From Onchidella celtica (Eukaryota > Mollusca > Gastropoda > Systellommatophora > Onchidiidae): a stretch of DNA of 64,000 bases. Positions within the stretch are counted from its first letter, which is position 1. The number at the start of each line of letters is the position of its first letter. Made by a program: the position numbers and the translations under genes. Positions 10,601 to 20,591 of the stretch are shown here, piece after piece. The stretch covers positions 30,643,929 to 30,707,928 of the forward strand of contig OZ007582.1 of NCBI GenBank assembly GCA_963931925.1. Direction: 5' to 3'. The notes beneath the pieces are model-generated. The model made no database searches. It worked only from the letters and a program-made list of their open reading frames with translations, and was not told the DNA's origin.

Positions 10601-11059
10601 TTTCAGTCTTTTTCCTCCTGTTTTTTTATTAAAAGGGTAGGGGGGCAGGATAAGGGATTCAATAAGATTTAGGGTTGAGTGTAAGAACGGGATTAGGGAT
10701 AGGTACGTATACAAAAGCGCCCGTAGCGCAAAACCCTTGGGGTGCGTACGTACTAATATTAACAACAGCTATTCTTCGTAATCATACATACTGTAATGGA
10801 GCTAGAGGCTGAACGTGTGAAGATTTGAAACTTTCTGACTTCATGACCAAAATTTCTGACATTTTGTTTACTGTCTCGGTTTTGGGCCATACATTACGTG
10901 GACACATCCATTTTGGACCTTATTCAGTTTCTAATATTAACGTATTTACTCATTTTAAGATGCAAATTGTTCAGACCACCTGAGTGAGGTATCAATAGAA
11001 ATTAATGTTACACTAATATAATTTCATGAGACAAGTAATTTCTCAAGGCTGCTTTGAAT
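10601..11059. other. Non-coding stretch
   Basis: No gene or bounded element that I can support. Confidence 0.4.
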
Positions 11060-11275
11060 TGCCTCTTTCACTTATCCATTGTCCAGCCACTTCAGGATGT
11101 AGCCCTCCGACAATGACTTCTGTTCCTATCTGTCTGATGTCTTCCTCATCCATGGTGTTCCCCATCTCTTTTTAATATCATTCTGCCATCTTCTTGCTGG
11201 GCTTCCTCGTGTTCTTTTTCGTGTCCATGGCTGCCATTCAGTGCAGCGTTTTGTCCATCTATTGTCATTCATCCT
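11060..11275 (-). mobile_element. 3' coding remnant of a second RTE-like LINE
   Basis: Read on the minus strand, the region decodes in part to a basic tail (CTEWQPWTRKRTRGSPARRW, then WGTPWMRKTSDR) typical of the C-terminus of RTE-like reverse transcriptases. It has stops and frame breaks. It is distinct from the RTE family at 216-3431. Confidence 0.6.
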
Positions 11276-11447
11276 TCCCACATGTCGGGCCCAATTTCAC
11301 ATTTTGCCACTTTAGACCAAGAAAATAATTATGTCTGTATATAACTTTTTAACATAGCTAAATATGCTGCTTCAGATATTGCCAGGGATGTATTGTGCCA
11401 ATTTTCTTTGTCTCTAAAGGTCCATCATGTTAGTATATTTTTCATTT
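11235..11447. repeat. Chimeric repeat block, copy B (matches 4500-4720)
   Basis: Same LINE remnant plus TIR-like fragment as at 4500-4720, with few substitutions. Here the LINE part continues further left, so this copy shows more of the source LINE. Confidence 0.75.
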
Positions 11448-11532
11448 GGTGTTTATTCAATGATTGTTTGTGAATGTTTACCCGCATTGGCTTTCCCTGA
11501 ATACCCTTGTACATGTAGTTGTGTACTATGCC

Positions 11533-11888
11533 CAGGGCTGGATTAACCATTAAGCAAATTAAGCACGTACTTAGGGCATCAAGGGAAGGGGGGTGAACAT
11601 CACACAAAGTTTGCATTGCCAGATTTACTGTGGACCATATGGTGCAAAACTGCGAATTGTGTATCTAAACCGGAGTCCCCAAAAAGCACCCCCCCCCCCC
11701 CAAATCGCCCACGCACACACACACTGTAAATGAAAAAAAATTCAAAGTATTCGCTGGAGTATAGGACTCACTTTATTTTTTTTAATGGTGTATGTTTGTT
11801 CCATATTTTGAATTACAGTTACAGTTTATGGGGGCACCAAAAAATCTTATAAGTGTTTAGGGCCTCTAAAGGTCTTGGTCCAGCCCTA
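11533..11888. mobile_element. hAT-type MITE with 8-bp target duplication
   Basis: Starts CAGGGCTGGA, ends TCCAGCCCTA, and is flanked by a perfect 8-bp direct repeat ACTATGCC (11525-11532 and 11889-11896). No coding capacity. A related copy lies at 33021-33355, and a third right end at about 26150-26190. Confidence 0.88.
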
Positions 11889-11906
11889 ACTATGCCATTT
11901 TATGTA

Positions 11907-13005
11907 GGTCTTTGATAGCATCGATAGAGAAACACTGTGGAGAATATTGAGACATTATGGAATCCCAGAGAAGATGGTGAACCTTATCAAGAGCATGTAC
12001 GAGGGGACAAGTTGCAGAGTCGTACACGATGGCGAGCTTACTGATAGCTTTGATATCAAGTCTGGTGTTAGGCAGAGTTGTTTGCTGTCCCCATTTCTGT
12101 TTGTCCTGGTGATTGATTGGCTTTTGAAAGAAACCACCAGTGGAGGAAGAAATGGCATACAATGGACCCCATGGACACAGCTGGACGATCTAGATTTTGC
12201 AGATGACTTGGCGCTATTGTCGCACACACACGACCAGATGCAAGCAAAGACTACAGCTCTAAACAAAATTTCAGAATCTATTGGATTGAGGATACATCCT
12301 GCGAAGTCGAAGGTCCTCAAAATTGTTGCACCCCCAAGCGCACACACAAGTCAGAGTTGGAGATCAACCACTGGAAGATGTAGAGTCCTTCTGTTATCTT
12401 GGTAGTATCATTGACAATAAGGGAGGAACAGAGGCAGAAGTCAAAGCACGAATTGGAAAGGCACAGGCAGCTTTCACGTCCTTAAGCAAGATTTGGAGAA
12501 CCAAGGATATATCTCTAAAAACAAAGCTGAGGATATTCAACTCGAACGTGAAGTCAGTCCTGTTGTATGGATGTGAGACTTGGAATGCGTCTCAGGCCTG
12601 CATAAAGAGAATCCAAGTTTTCATCAACAGATGTTTAAGGAAGCTACTTAAGATCAGATGGACGGACAAGGTCAACAATGAAATTGTATGGAAAAGAACA
12701 AGACAGAGCCCAGTCAGAGAGGAAATTGGTAGGAGGCGATGGAGATGGATCGGCCACACTCTCAGGAGGCCAGGAAACAGCATCACGAAGAAGGTATTGG
12801 ATTGGAATCCCCAGGGCAAGAGATCAAGAGGAAGGCCGCGCGGAACGTGGAGAAGAGCCAGAGAAAATGATGTGCAACGAAGCGGAAAGACTTGGAATAA
12901 TGTAAAGAGACTGGCCCATGATAGAGAGGGATGGAAAGTGTTTGTTGGTGGCCTATACCCTGATCCAGGGTGAGAAAGGCAATGATGATGATGATGATGA
13001 TGATG
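11907..13005 (+). mobile_element. 5'-truncated RTE LINE, copy 2
   Basis: Nearly identical to the 3' third of the element at 216-3431. It starts abruptly inside the RT domain and ends in an ATG microsatellite. Catalytic FADD is at 12195-12206. Left-end truncation is the usual outcome of incomplete reverse transcription. No clean target duplication was found. Confidence 0.92.
11910..12973 (+). pseudogene. RT fragment of RTE copy 2 (frameshifted)
   Basis: The reading frame runs from the middle of the RT palm to the C-terminal YPDPG tail. An extra CACA near 12340, relative to copy 1, shifts the frame, so two overlapping frames are needed (to 12405, then from about 12340). It has no endonuclease and cannot be autonomous. 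Confidence 0.88.
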
Positions 13006-13740
13006 TCTAGCATTTATTGTATAGTTTATTTGTGCCCTTAATAAATGAGATATATGAAATTTAAAGAAAAAAACATATTAAAGATACTTTTTTTAAGTAC
13101 ATAAAACTTTAAAAATAACACACTCACAAACACACACACAGAGAAACTTAGTGGATTTTCAGCATTGCTTGGAATAAAATTAAAATGTACAAGAAAAAAG
13201 GTTTTTATGCCAGAAAGCCCCGTGAAAGAAACAAACTGTTAAAAAAAAAACAAAAAAACATTACCCAATAAATTTATAAAGAAATTAAAAATGAAAGAAA
13301 TTAAATTTCACTTGATTAAGTATAGTTATATAACTTTCGTTTGGAAAAATTTCCGCTGTCAACATCATGTAGGCTTGAAATATTTTATACTGTTTGCTTA
13401 AAGTTCAAAATGAATTTTGATTGCCAGTTTCCCAAAATGATTGAAATTCTTTCAAATGCCCAAAAAGCAATGGCTTATTTATTTACTTTCACCAAGTACT
13501 TGTATGAGATTTGAAAACTTGATCAAAAGAAAAAATATATATGCAATTGAGAAATAGCACATGATGTGGAAGGGGTGTCGTTTTTCTAAATTTATACAAG
13601 CTGTCATTTTTAGGCTTTCATTTTTTTGGTTTGTATGAATGACTTTATTTTTACTTACCAGGGGGGATAGTTATACGGGGACATAACCAGTTTATACTGA
13701 TGCTTGAAGTTTCACGCCTAATATAAGGACGGTTATTTCC
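13006..13740. other. AT-rich non-coding stretch
   Basis: No gene seen; A-rich with a short CA tract near 13125-13140. Confidence 0.45.
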
Positions 13741-13772
13741 CTCTCTCTCTCTCTCTCTCTCTTTCTTTCTCT

Positions 13773-13819
<47 letters not shown>

Positions 13820-13829
13820 CTTTCTTTCT

Positions 13830-13869
<40 letters not shown>

Positions 13870-13872
13870 CAG
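13741..13872. repeat. CT microsatellite
   Basis: About 130 bp of CT dinucleotides with interspersed TTTC units. Confidence 0.95.
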
Positions 13873-13902
13873 CTATCTAATTATCTCTTTATCTAATTCA
13901 AG

Positions 13903-15212
13903 GGTGGTCAAACTTGCTTAAAGTAGCAACCACGTACGATAAACTTCTGATGTTCGAGAGCCATAAAACATTAACAAAATTTACACGCACGTATTTATTG
14001 CCACATAACATATATTTTGTCCGGAATTTTTTTTATATAATATTTAAAAAAACACATGTATGCAACAATATTTACTCATGGCATGCATTTTTTAAGTTGT
14101 TAATTTGTATCTATTTCAGTATTCACAAAGTACACATATATCCCAAATCAATGTTTTCAACATTTTTACTGATGATTGTTTTAATTACACTCAAAATGCT
14201 GAATACGGCACGGTAATGAACTAGGGAAACATCTAACAAAAACTTACGAGTGTCACAGACCAATTAATCTGAAAAGATCAGAATATTTATGTTCTTTACT
14301 GCCTGGATTTGTACATGAATTGAGGGTGCTAAACCACTTGACCCTGTGACAAAATAGACCTGTAAAACTCTTACAGTACGTTCAAATTAGGATCTAAATT
14401 CTTAAATAGTTTCACTAACCGGAAACACTAAATTTACGTTTCAAAGCAGTCGGGTCTCAGTTCACACATAGTAAATCATCATCATATTATAAAGGAAGTA
14501 AGTCAGTGTAATCGTGAAAGGCTTTTTAACTGATGAGCCTTAAATTCTGCAAAATATCATTTTACGCTTAGTGTGATAGCTTTAGGTGATTGTTAACCTA
14601 GCACGTGGATTCAAAACATCAAGCAGCCATGACTTTTTCAAACTGAACTCTTTATTGTCAGAAATACATTCAAGGCATTCTTATAGCAAGAGGCATAACT
14701 GCATAATTAATAATTCTACAGTCAAAGAACAGTTGTCTAGGATCACAGGGATATAACTGTGGTTATTATACATCATTAATTAAAGTATACAAGAGTTACT
14801 TTATTACACTTAGCAAGACATAAAAGTGTACGTGGACATATCTTAAAGGGTTTTGAGGTTAGCTATATTTTTAATACTTCCGTTGATTCTGAGCCGCAGC
14901 TGAGCTGAAGGGAAGAAATTGTGCGGATATTTTGAGCCGCAAAAAAAAATGCATTTTCTCCGAGTAGAATTAAAAAAGAATGACTGGAAATTTCAGTTTA
15001 CACACTGCTGATCGAAACGCAACTTTAAAAACCACATCTGTGTATTCATGAGTCAGTGGGCCAACTAGTAAGTATAAAGCTTGAAGTTTTTCCTTACTTA
15101 CGTTTAATATTAACTGTGATGAAAAAGAGCTCTGCCAACATTTTTCCATGAGCCGCATATTAAGGTCAAAGAGCCGCTTGTGGCTCTCGAGCAGCGGTTT
15201 GGCCACCCCTGC
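13903..15212. mobile_element. hAT-like non-autonomous element
   Basis: The left end CAAGGGTGGTCAAAC and the right end (reverse complement CAGGGGTGGCCAAAC) form the terminal repeat seen in many hAT elements, with sub-terminal GAGCC-rich motifs at both ends. The flanking octamers ATCTAATT and CTCTATTG agree at only 5 of 8 bases but both have a central TA, as Buster-type hATs prefer. No transposase seen. Its interior includes the block at 14095-14468. Confidence 0.65.
14095..14468. repeat. Duplicated block, copy B (matches 4721-5097)
   Basis: About 370 bp closely similar to 4721-5097, lying inside the hAT-like element above. It could be a fragment of the same hAT family at the first site, or part of a duplicated TLR-downstream unit later split by insertions. 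Confidence 0.8.
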
Positions 15213-15290
15213 TCTATTGTGTCCGCCTTTTTTTTACCATGGGCGGAAACGATATCGATTTTCTTGGAAACTGACTTTTAAGTACCGGTG

Positions 15291-18200
15291 TAGCAGGCCA
15301 GACTATACCCCCACCAGACTATCCGGGGGTATAGTCCCCCGGGGTATACTTTGGGCTAGGCCAGACTATACCCCCCCAGTCCAGATTATACCCCCTACTC
15401 TTTTTTTGAAAACAAGTCAAGACCACAGTTTGTTTCAACTTTAGTTTAAATTGTTCATTATCACTGTCATCAGGTATCATATTGAAGCATACATTCTTGA
15501 CTCTTGTAAATTATGATACATTTAAGAGAAAATAAACATGCAGTAAAAAGCATTGATATGCAAAAGGTTTGAAAGCTCATTCAAATTGATATGATTAGAC
15601 TTTAACACTAATTCTACTTGTGTCCGTTGGTATTAGTATTGTTTTTTTTTTGTTTTTTTATAATTAGTTGTCCATGAGTTATACATTATACATTTTATAC
15701 ATACATTATATTGTATATTTTTGTTTGGCACCACTGACATACACTTAGTGGCAAGGTGTGAAATAATTATAGGACTCATAAGTGTAAAGTCATCTGAATT
15801 TTATTTCTAATTTTTGAAAATCAGAATTGTTGTATCCTTGAATATGTTAGAACAATTAGATCTACATATAAAGTTACAATAATGCAGAGAGAAAAGGCCG
15901 AGAAAGAACACACAGAGAAAACAACAACAACAACATTTTAATAACCCAACTGACAGATGGCGCAATTCCATCATCCAGCAGACATTAAATACTTCACACA
16001 AAATTAAATACATACTAACATTTTTTCACATCATGAACTTAACCTGTCCTAATCCACTTGAGACGTTAGGCCTACAGGATGCTAACCAGTAACATACAGT
16101 AATAAAAATAAGAACACGAAATCATCTTATTTACTCTTGAAAATAAAGAGAATATAATCAATATCAGAATCATCATCATCATCATCTTGGAATATTATAA
16201 AGATAAGAGGGAATGTAAAAATGACCTACACATCATTCTAGAATCTATAAGCAGCAAAGTGTGTGTACCAATTACATGTATGTAAAAAATGTGTTCAATC
16301 TTTTCAACTATTCAAGTAGAACTGGACAGAAAGCTTTAGTGAAGTAGCTTTGATAGTCGTGAAAACTGACAGATTAGATCCTCTGAGACAACAGTGCCTT
16401 GTTGAAAGTAATTACAGTATATTACGGCAAAAATTCGATGGCTCATTTTGCGTTAATATTTCTTGTTAGTAAATTCTTTGATAGCTTATTTGTAGAAAGG
16501 TATACATTTCATGTAGCTGATGGTTTAAAAGGCACTGGATTAGTTTGCAGGGCATTTGAAGGATTGCAATCATGTGTTATAGTGAATAAAGGCATGTCAC
16601 TTGCGGGTGAAATAAAATTTTTAAAACTTAATGTTGTATCCTTGAATATTTTGCCTGAATATGGGAGTATAATCTAAACTGGTGGAATATAGTTTGGCCT
16701 AAACATCACAGTTTATTTCAATCATAGTTTAATTCATTTTTTTATCACTGTCAACGGGCACCATAGTAATACATACATACTTACATACATTCTTGACTTC
16801 CGTAAATCATAATACAATTCAAAGGAAAAAACATGCATTATTAATAATATGTATTGATATGCTATGGGGTGAATACCCATTCAAACTGATATGATTCAAC
16901 TTTAACCCTCATTTCACTCACGTTCGTTGGCATGTTGTAGTTTTTTGTAGCTGGTTGCCCGTGAGTAAAATTTGCACTGTATTCTTTGTTTGGCAGTGAC
17001 ATACACTTAGTCGCATTGGATGAAATAATTAACACACTCATAAAAATGAAGTCATTTTGGAGTATTTTTATGTGCGAATACACAGTTGTTAAATCCTCTG
17101 GCAAGAGAAGTGTCAAGCTTAGGAAGGTAAAGAAGGACAAGGTTTTTTTTTTTTTTTTTAATTTTATTTCACTCGCGAGCGGCAAACCCTTATTCACTAT
17201 AATGAGTAAGTTCAATCTTTCCAATGCCTTGCAAACTAATCCAGTGTCTTAAACCATAAGGTACATGAAATGTATATCTTTCTACAAATAAGCTATCAAA
17301 GAATAATATTCACTGACAAGAAATACTGTTAATGGAACATGATCCATCGAATTTTGTCTTAACATGCTTTAGATCTAATTACTTTCTACAATGCACTACT
17401 TTTGTCTCAGTGGACTTACTCTGTCGGTCTACACAACTGTCAAGGCTATTTCACTAAAGCTTTCTGTCCAGTTCTACTTGAATAGTTGAAAAGATTTAAC
17501 ACATTTTTTTTATATGTAGTTGATACACACATATTGCTGCTTATAGATTCTAGAATGATTTGTAGGCCTACACTGCCGTTTTTACACTCCCTCTTATTTC
17601 TTTGTATTATTCCAAGATAATGATGATGGTTCTGATATTGATATTTCTCTTTATATTCAAGAGTAAATAAGATGATTTCGTGTTCTTATTGTTATTATTG
17701 TATATTACTGGCTAGCATTCTGTAACGTTTCGAGTGGATCTGGACAGGTGGAGTTCATCAGGTGAAAAAATTTAGTGCCTATTTAGTTTTATGTGAAGTG
17801 GATGATGGAATTGCACCATCTGTCAGTTGGGTTATTAATATGTTTTTATTATCTTTTTCTATGTGTGTTGTTTTCCGGCCTTTTCTCTCTGCATCATTGT
17901 ACCTAAAAATACAATGCATGTTTTACTCTTGGCCAACCAATTATCAAAATAATAATAATAATATAATAATATCAACAGGCCCGAGTGAAATTAATACTGA
18001 AGTCTAATCATATCAGTTTCAATGGATACTCAACCCTTTTGTATATCAATGCATTTTAATGCATATTTCTTTCCTCTAAAAGGTATCATGATTTACAGGA
18101 GTCAAGAATGTATGTATGTACACCAATTTAAACTAAGGCTGAAATAAACTGTTATTATTATTTCCTCTAAATTGTATTATGATTTATGGGTGTCAAGAAT

Positions 18201-18370
18201 GTGTTCATGTATGTATTAATATGATGTCTGATGACAGTGATACAGAACAGGCTGAAATAAACTGTGGTCTTGACTTGTTTTTTTAAAAAAGTAGGGGGTA
18301 TAATCTGGACTGGGGGGGTATATTCTGGCCTAGCCCAAAGTAACCCCGGGGTATAAACTGGCCTAGCCCC
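15291..18370. mobile_element. 3.1 kb foldback element with long inverted arms
   Basis: The left arm (about 15291-16680) and the right arm (about 17150-18370) are diverged reverse complements along most of their length. Matching landmarks include the outer GGCCAGACTATACCCC and GGGGTATAAACTGGCC clusters, CAAGTCAAGACCACAGTTT against its complement near 18250, and AAAGCTTTCTGTCCAGTTCT at 17457 against its complement near 16330. The centre (about 16700-17100) is a further direct copy of the outer left arm. No credible coding region or target duplication was found. Foldback or long-TIR element is the best description; the superfamily is unknown. Confidence 0.8.
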
Positions 18371-19012
18371 ATTTTACTATACCACCATAATTCTTTACAA
18401 ACTCCTTAGCGTTGGGGAAATATGTATGTACCGGGTAGCAATAATAGGGTTAACGTGGAATTCCTCAACTGTGCAAAAAATGGAGTTGGAACAAGCAAAA
18501 GCTAAGGTGGCGCTTACTGTGACACCGCTAATCAGAGAATAATTTTGGTAGGGCTTAGGGTGAAGCACCTGTGATAACCTCGTGGAAACGATCAGTCCAG
18601 GAAATTAATCAGGTCACAAGAAAGCAGGAGAAAATATTTTTTTTTAATGCAAAACAAAAAAACAAAAAAACTACGATTAAATCAGCTTGGAAATCCTGTC
18701 GCGTCACTTGGTCGATGAATCACCAACGCTGGTCTGAAATTTTAGCCCATATTTTGCATTTGAGAGATCCGCCATTGCAATGCTTCTTTCTTCCTTCTTC
18801 AGCCTTCTCTGTTTTTGTTTCTTTGTTTCCTTTTTTTTTTTTTAAACTACTGGCGTCTATGAACTCATCCAAACCTGCCCATTTGTTCGGCCCGGTCGGT
18901 AAAAATTGTTAAGATTACTCCAAAAAGTTTTTTTTTTTTTTTTTTAAATACCATTAAAATATCTCGAACAGTTGAGTTACAGAACATAGTACGTAATGGC
19001 TGGATCGATATA
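18371..19012. other. Non-coding stretch
   Basis: No gene. Contains T and A runs. The segment 18452-18510 (CAACTGTGCAAAAAATGGAG) resembles the repeat at 27600-27650 and 28205-28250. Confidence 0.45.
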
Positions 19013-19013
19013 G

Positions 19014-19041
19014 CCCCCCCCCCTTTAAAAGGGGGGGGGGC
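19014..19041. repeat. C-run / G-run palindrome
   Basis: A C-run, then CTTTAAAAG, then a G-run forms an inverted repeat directly before the minisatellite. Confidence 0.8.
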
Positions 19042-19045
19042 TACA

Positions 19046-19440
19046 TCTGTTTCTCTGTGTATGTCTGTCTTTGCCTGTCTGTTTCTGTGAGTATGTCTGT
19101 CTTTGCCTGTCTGTTTTTGTGTGTATGTCTGTCTTTGCCTGTCTGTTTCTCTGTGTATGTCTATCTTTGCCTGTCTGTTTCTGTGTGTATGTCTGTCTTT
19201 GCCTGTCTGTTTCTCTTGCCTGTCTGTTTCTCTGTGTATGTCTGTCTTTGCCTGTCTGTTTCTGTGTGTATGTCTGTCTTTGCCTGTCTGTTTCTCTGTG
19301 TATGTCTGTCTTTGCTTGTCTGTTTCTCTGTGTATGTCTGTCTTTGCCTGTCTGTTTCTCTGTGTATGTCTGTCTTTGCATGTGTGTTTCTCTGTGTATG
19401 TCTGTCTTTACGTCCTGCCTGTTTTTCTGTGTATGTACGT
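19046..19440. repeat. 32-bp minisatellite, about 12 units
   Basis: The unit is roughly TGTCTGTCTTTGCCTGTC followed by a TGTTTCTCTGTGTA half. Because 32 is not a multiple of three and the unit lacks stops, long reading frames appear in all plus frames and on the minus strand; they are artefacts. Confidence 0.93.
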
Positions 19441-19660
19441 GGGTATTTTCCTCTCCCTCTTTATGCGTCTATGTACGTGTGTCAGAAAGAAAGACGGAGA
19501 AAGAAAGGGGGGGGGGGAGGAGAGGGGGAGAATTAGCAAAGGGTGAGAGGGGGTTACAAGTAATTCTTTTGCGGGGGAAGGGGGGAAGGAGATCTGGGGA
19601 GTTGGTCAGAGCTTTGAAAGAGTTCGCCAAACAAAAGGGTTGAAAATATTTGCTTTAGGG

Positions 19661-20161
19661 CAGTGGTACTGGTACGCAACATGGACGACATTTCCCTCCG
19701 AGAGGCGATGGGGGGGGGGGGGCAAAAATGAAAAAAATGGCGACAAGGGGGCGAAAATTCTGAAGGGGGGCAATGGGGGGGGGCGAAAATGTGAATGGAA
19801 GAAGATTTGGGGGCAAATACAGGGCAGCCACTGTCTTGTTCAACAACACGTGCAGGTGAGTGCTGTAAACGGGGAAGACCTAGTTTATTTTAGCGCGTTT
19901 GATAAAGAATGCTTTCTGCTCTATAAAAATTAAAATGGATCATCAGTACGCGTATTGTCTTTTAAATGGCTTTGAAAAACTTGACATCATAATCTATGTG
20001 TGTCAGTCTTCTAGTGAAATGTATTTGTTGGGTTTGAACAGGGATCTGGGGGTTGTTGTTTTTTTCGAGGAGGGGGGGGGGCGATAAAATAAAATTTGGA
20101 GACTAAAAGGGGGGTGGAGGTGGGGGCAGGGCGCTTGCCTGAAGAAGGTTGAGGACCACTG
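19661..20161. mobile_element. hAT-like MITE, 501 bp
   Basis: Begins CAGTGGTAC and ends GGTTGAGGACCACTG, a degenerate form of the hAT terminus CAGTGGTTCTCAACC. Flanks CTTTAGGG and TTCTAGCT share the central TA but are not a clean duplication. The interior is G-rich and non-coding. Confidence 0.6.
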
Positions 20162-20591
20162 TTCTAGCTCAACTGATGTTCACGTGCTTGATGATTTTGC
20201 ATAAATATCTCGAGTTGTCGAAAGTCCTCCTCTACTGGTAAATTTAAAGTTGCAAGATGTCAGGTCTAAAGTCCATGTAAATGTGATCGTGCTATTCACT
20301 GCACCAATTTCCCGGACAGTGAAGTAAAAAACCCATTGGGTGAAAACTGAGACATCGCAATGGAAGCTGATCCAGTATCCACTTATGAATTTAAAAGGGG
20401 GCAGGGATGTTATTTGCATTTGGTTTTTCTCAGGCAAATCGGTAGTGTCTCTATACGGTTATACTTTTATCTAGTGCTCATCAGTTAAGTGCTGTCTTCG
20501 CGCCGTCGACACTTCTACGCCGTTCAACTTGGCATACGTTTTCCTACACAGCCTGTTGTTACTGTCTTGTTTAAGTGCATACAAACCAATA
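20162..20591. other. Upstream region of TLR gene 2
   Basis: No exon or repeat boundary seen. The TLR promoter should lie here; no clear TATA box was found. Confidence 0.4.

Noticed and set aside
16862..17252. Reading frames on both strands in the foldback loop
   Set aside because: They lie in repeated non-coding arms, include homopolymer-coded runs, and match nothing known.
19025..19643. Long cysteine- and leucine-rich reading frames on both strands
   Set aside because: They are read-through of the 32-bp minisatellite in several frames, with a cyclic composition and no start or splice context.
20529..20591. N-terminal extension of TLR 2 by 21 residues
   Set aside because: It would begin at TTG; the ATG at 20592 aligns with the starts of TLR 1 and the pseudogene.
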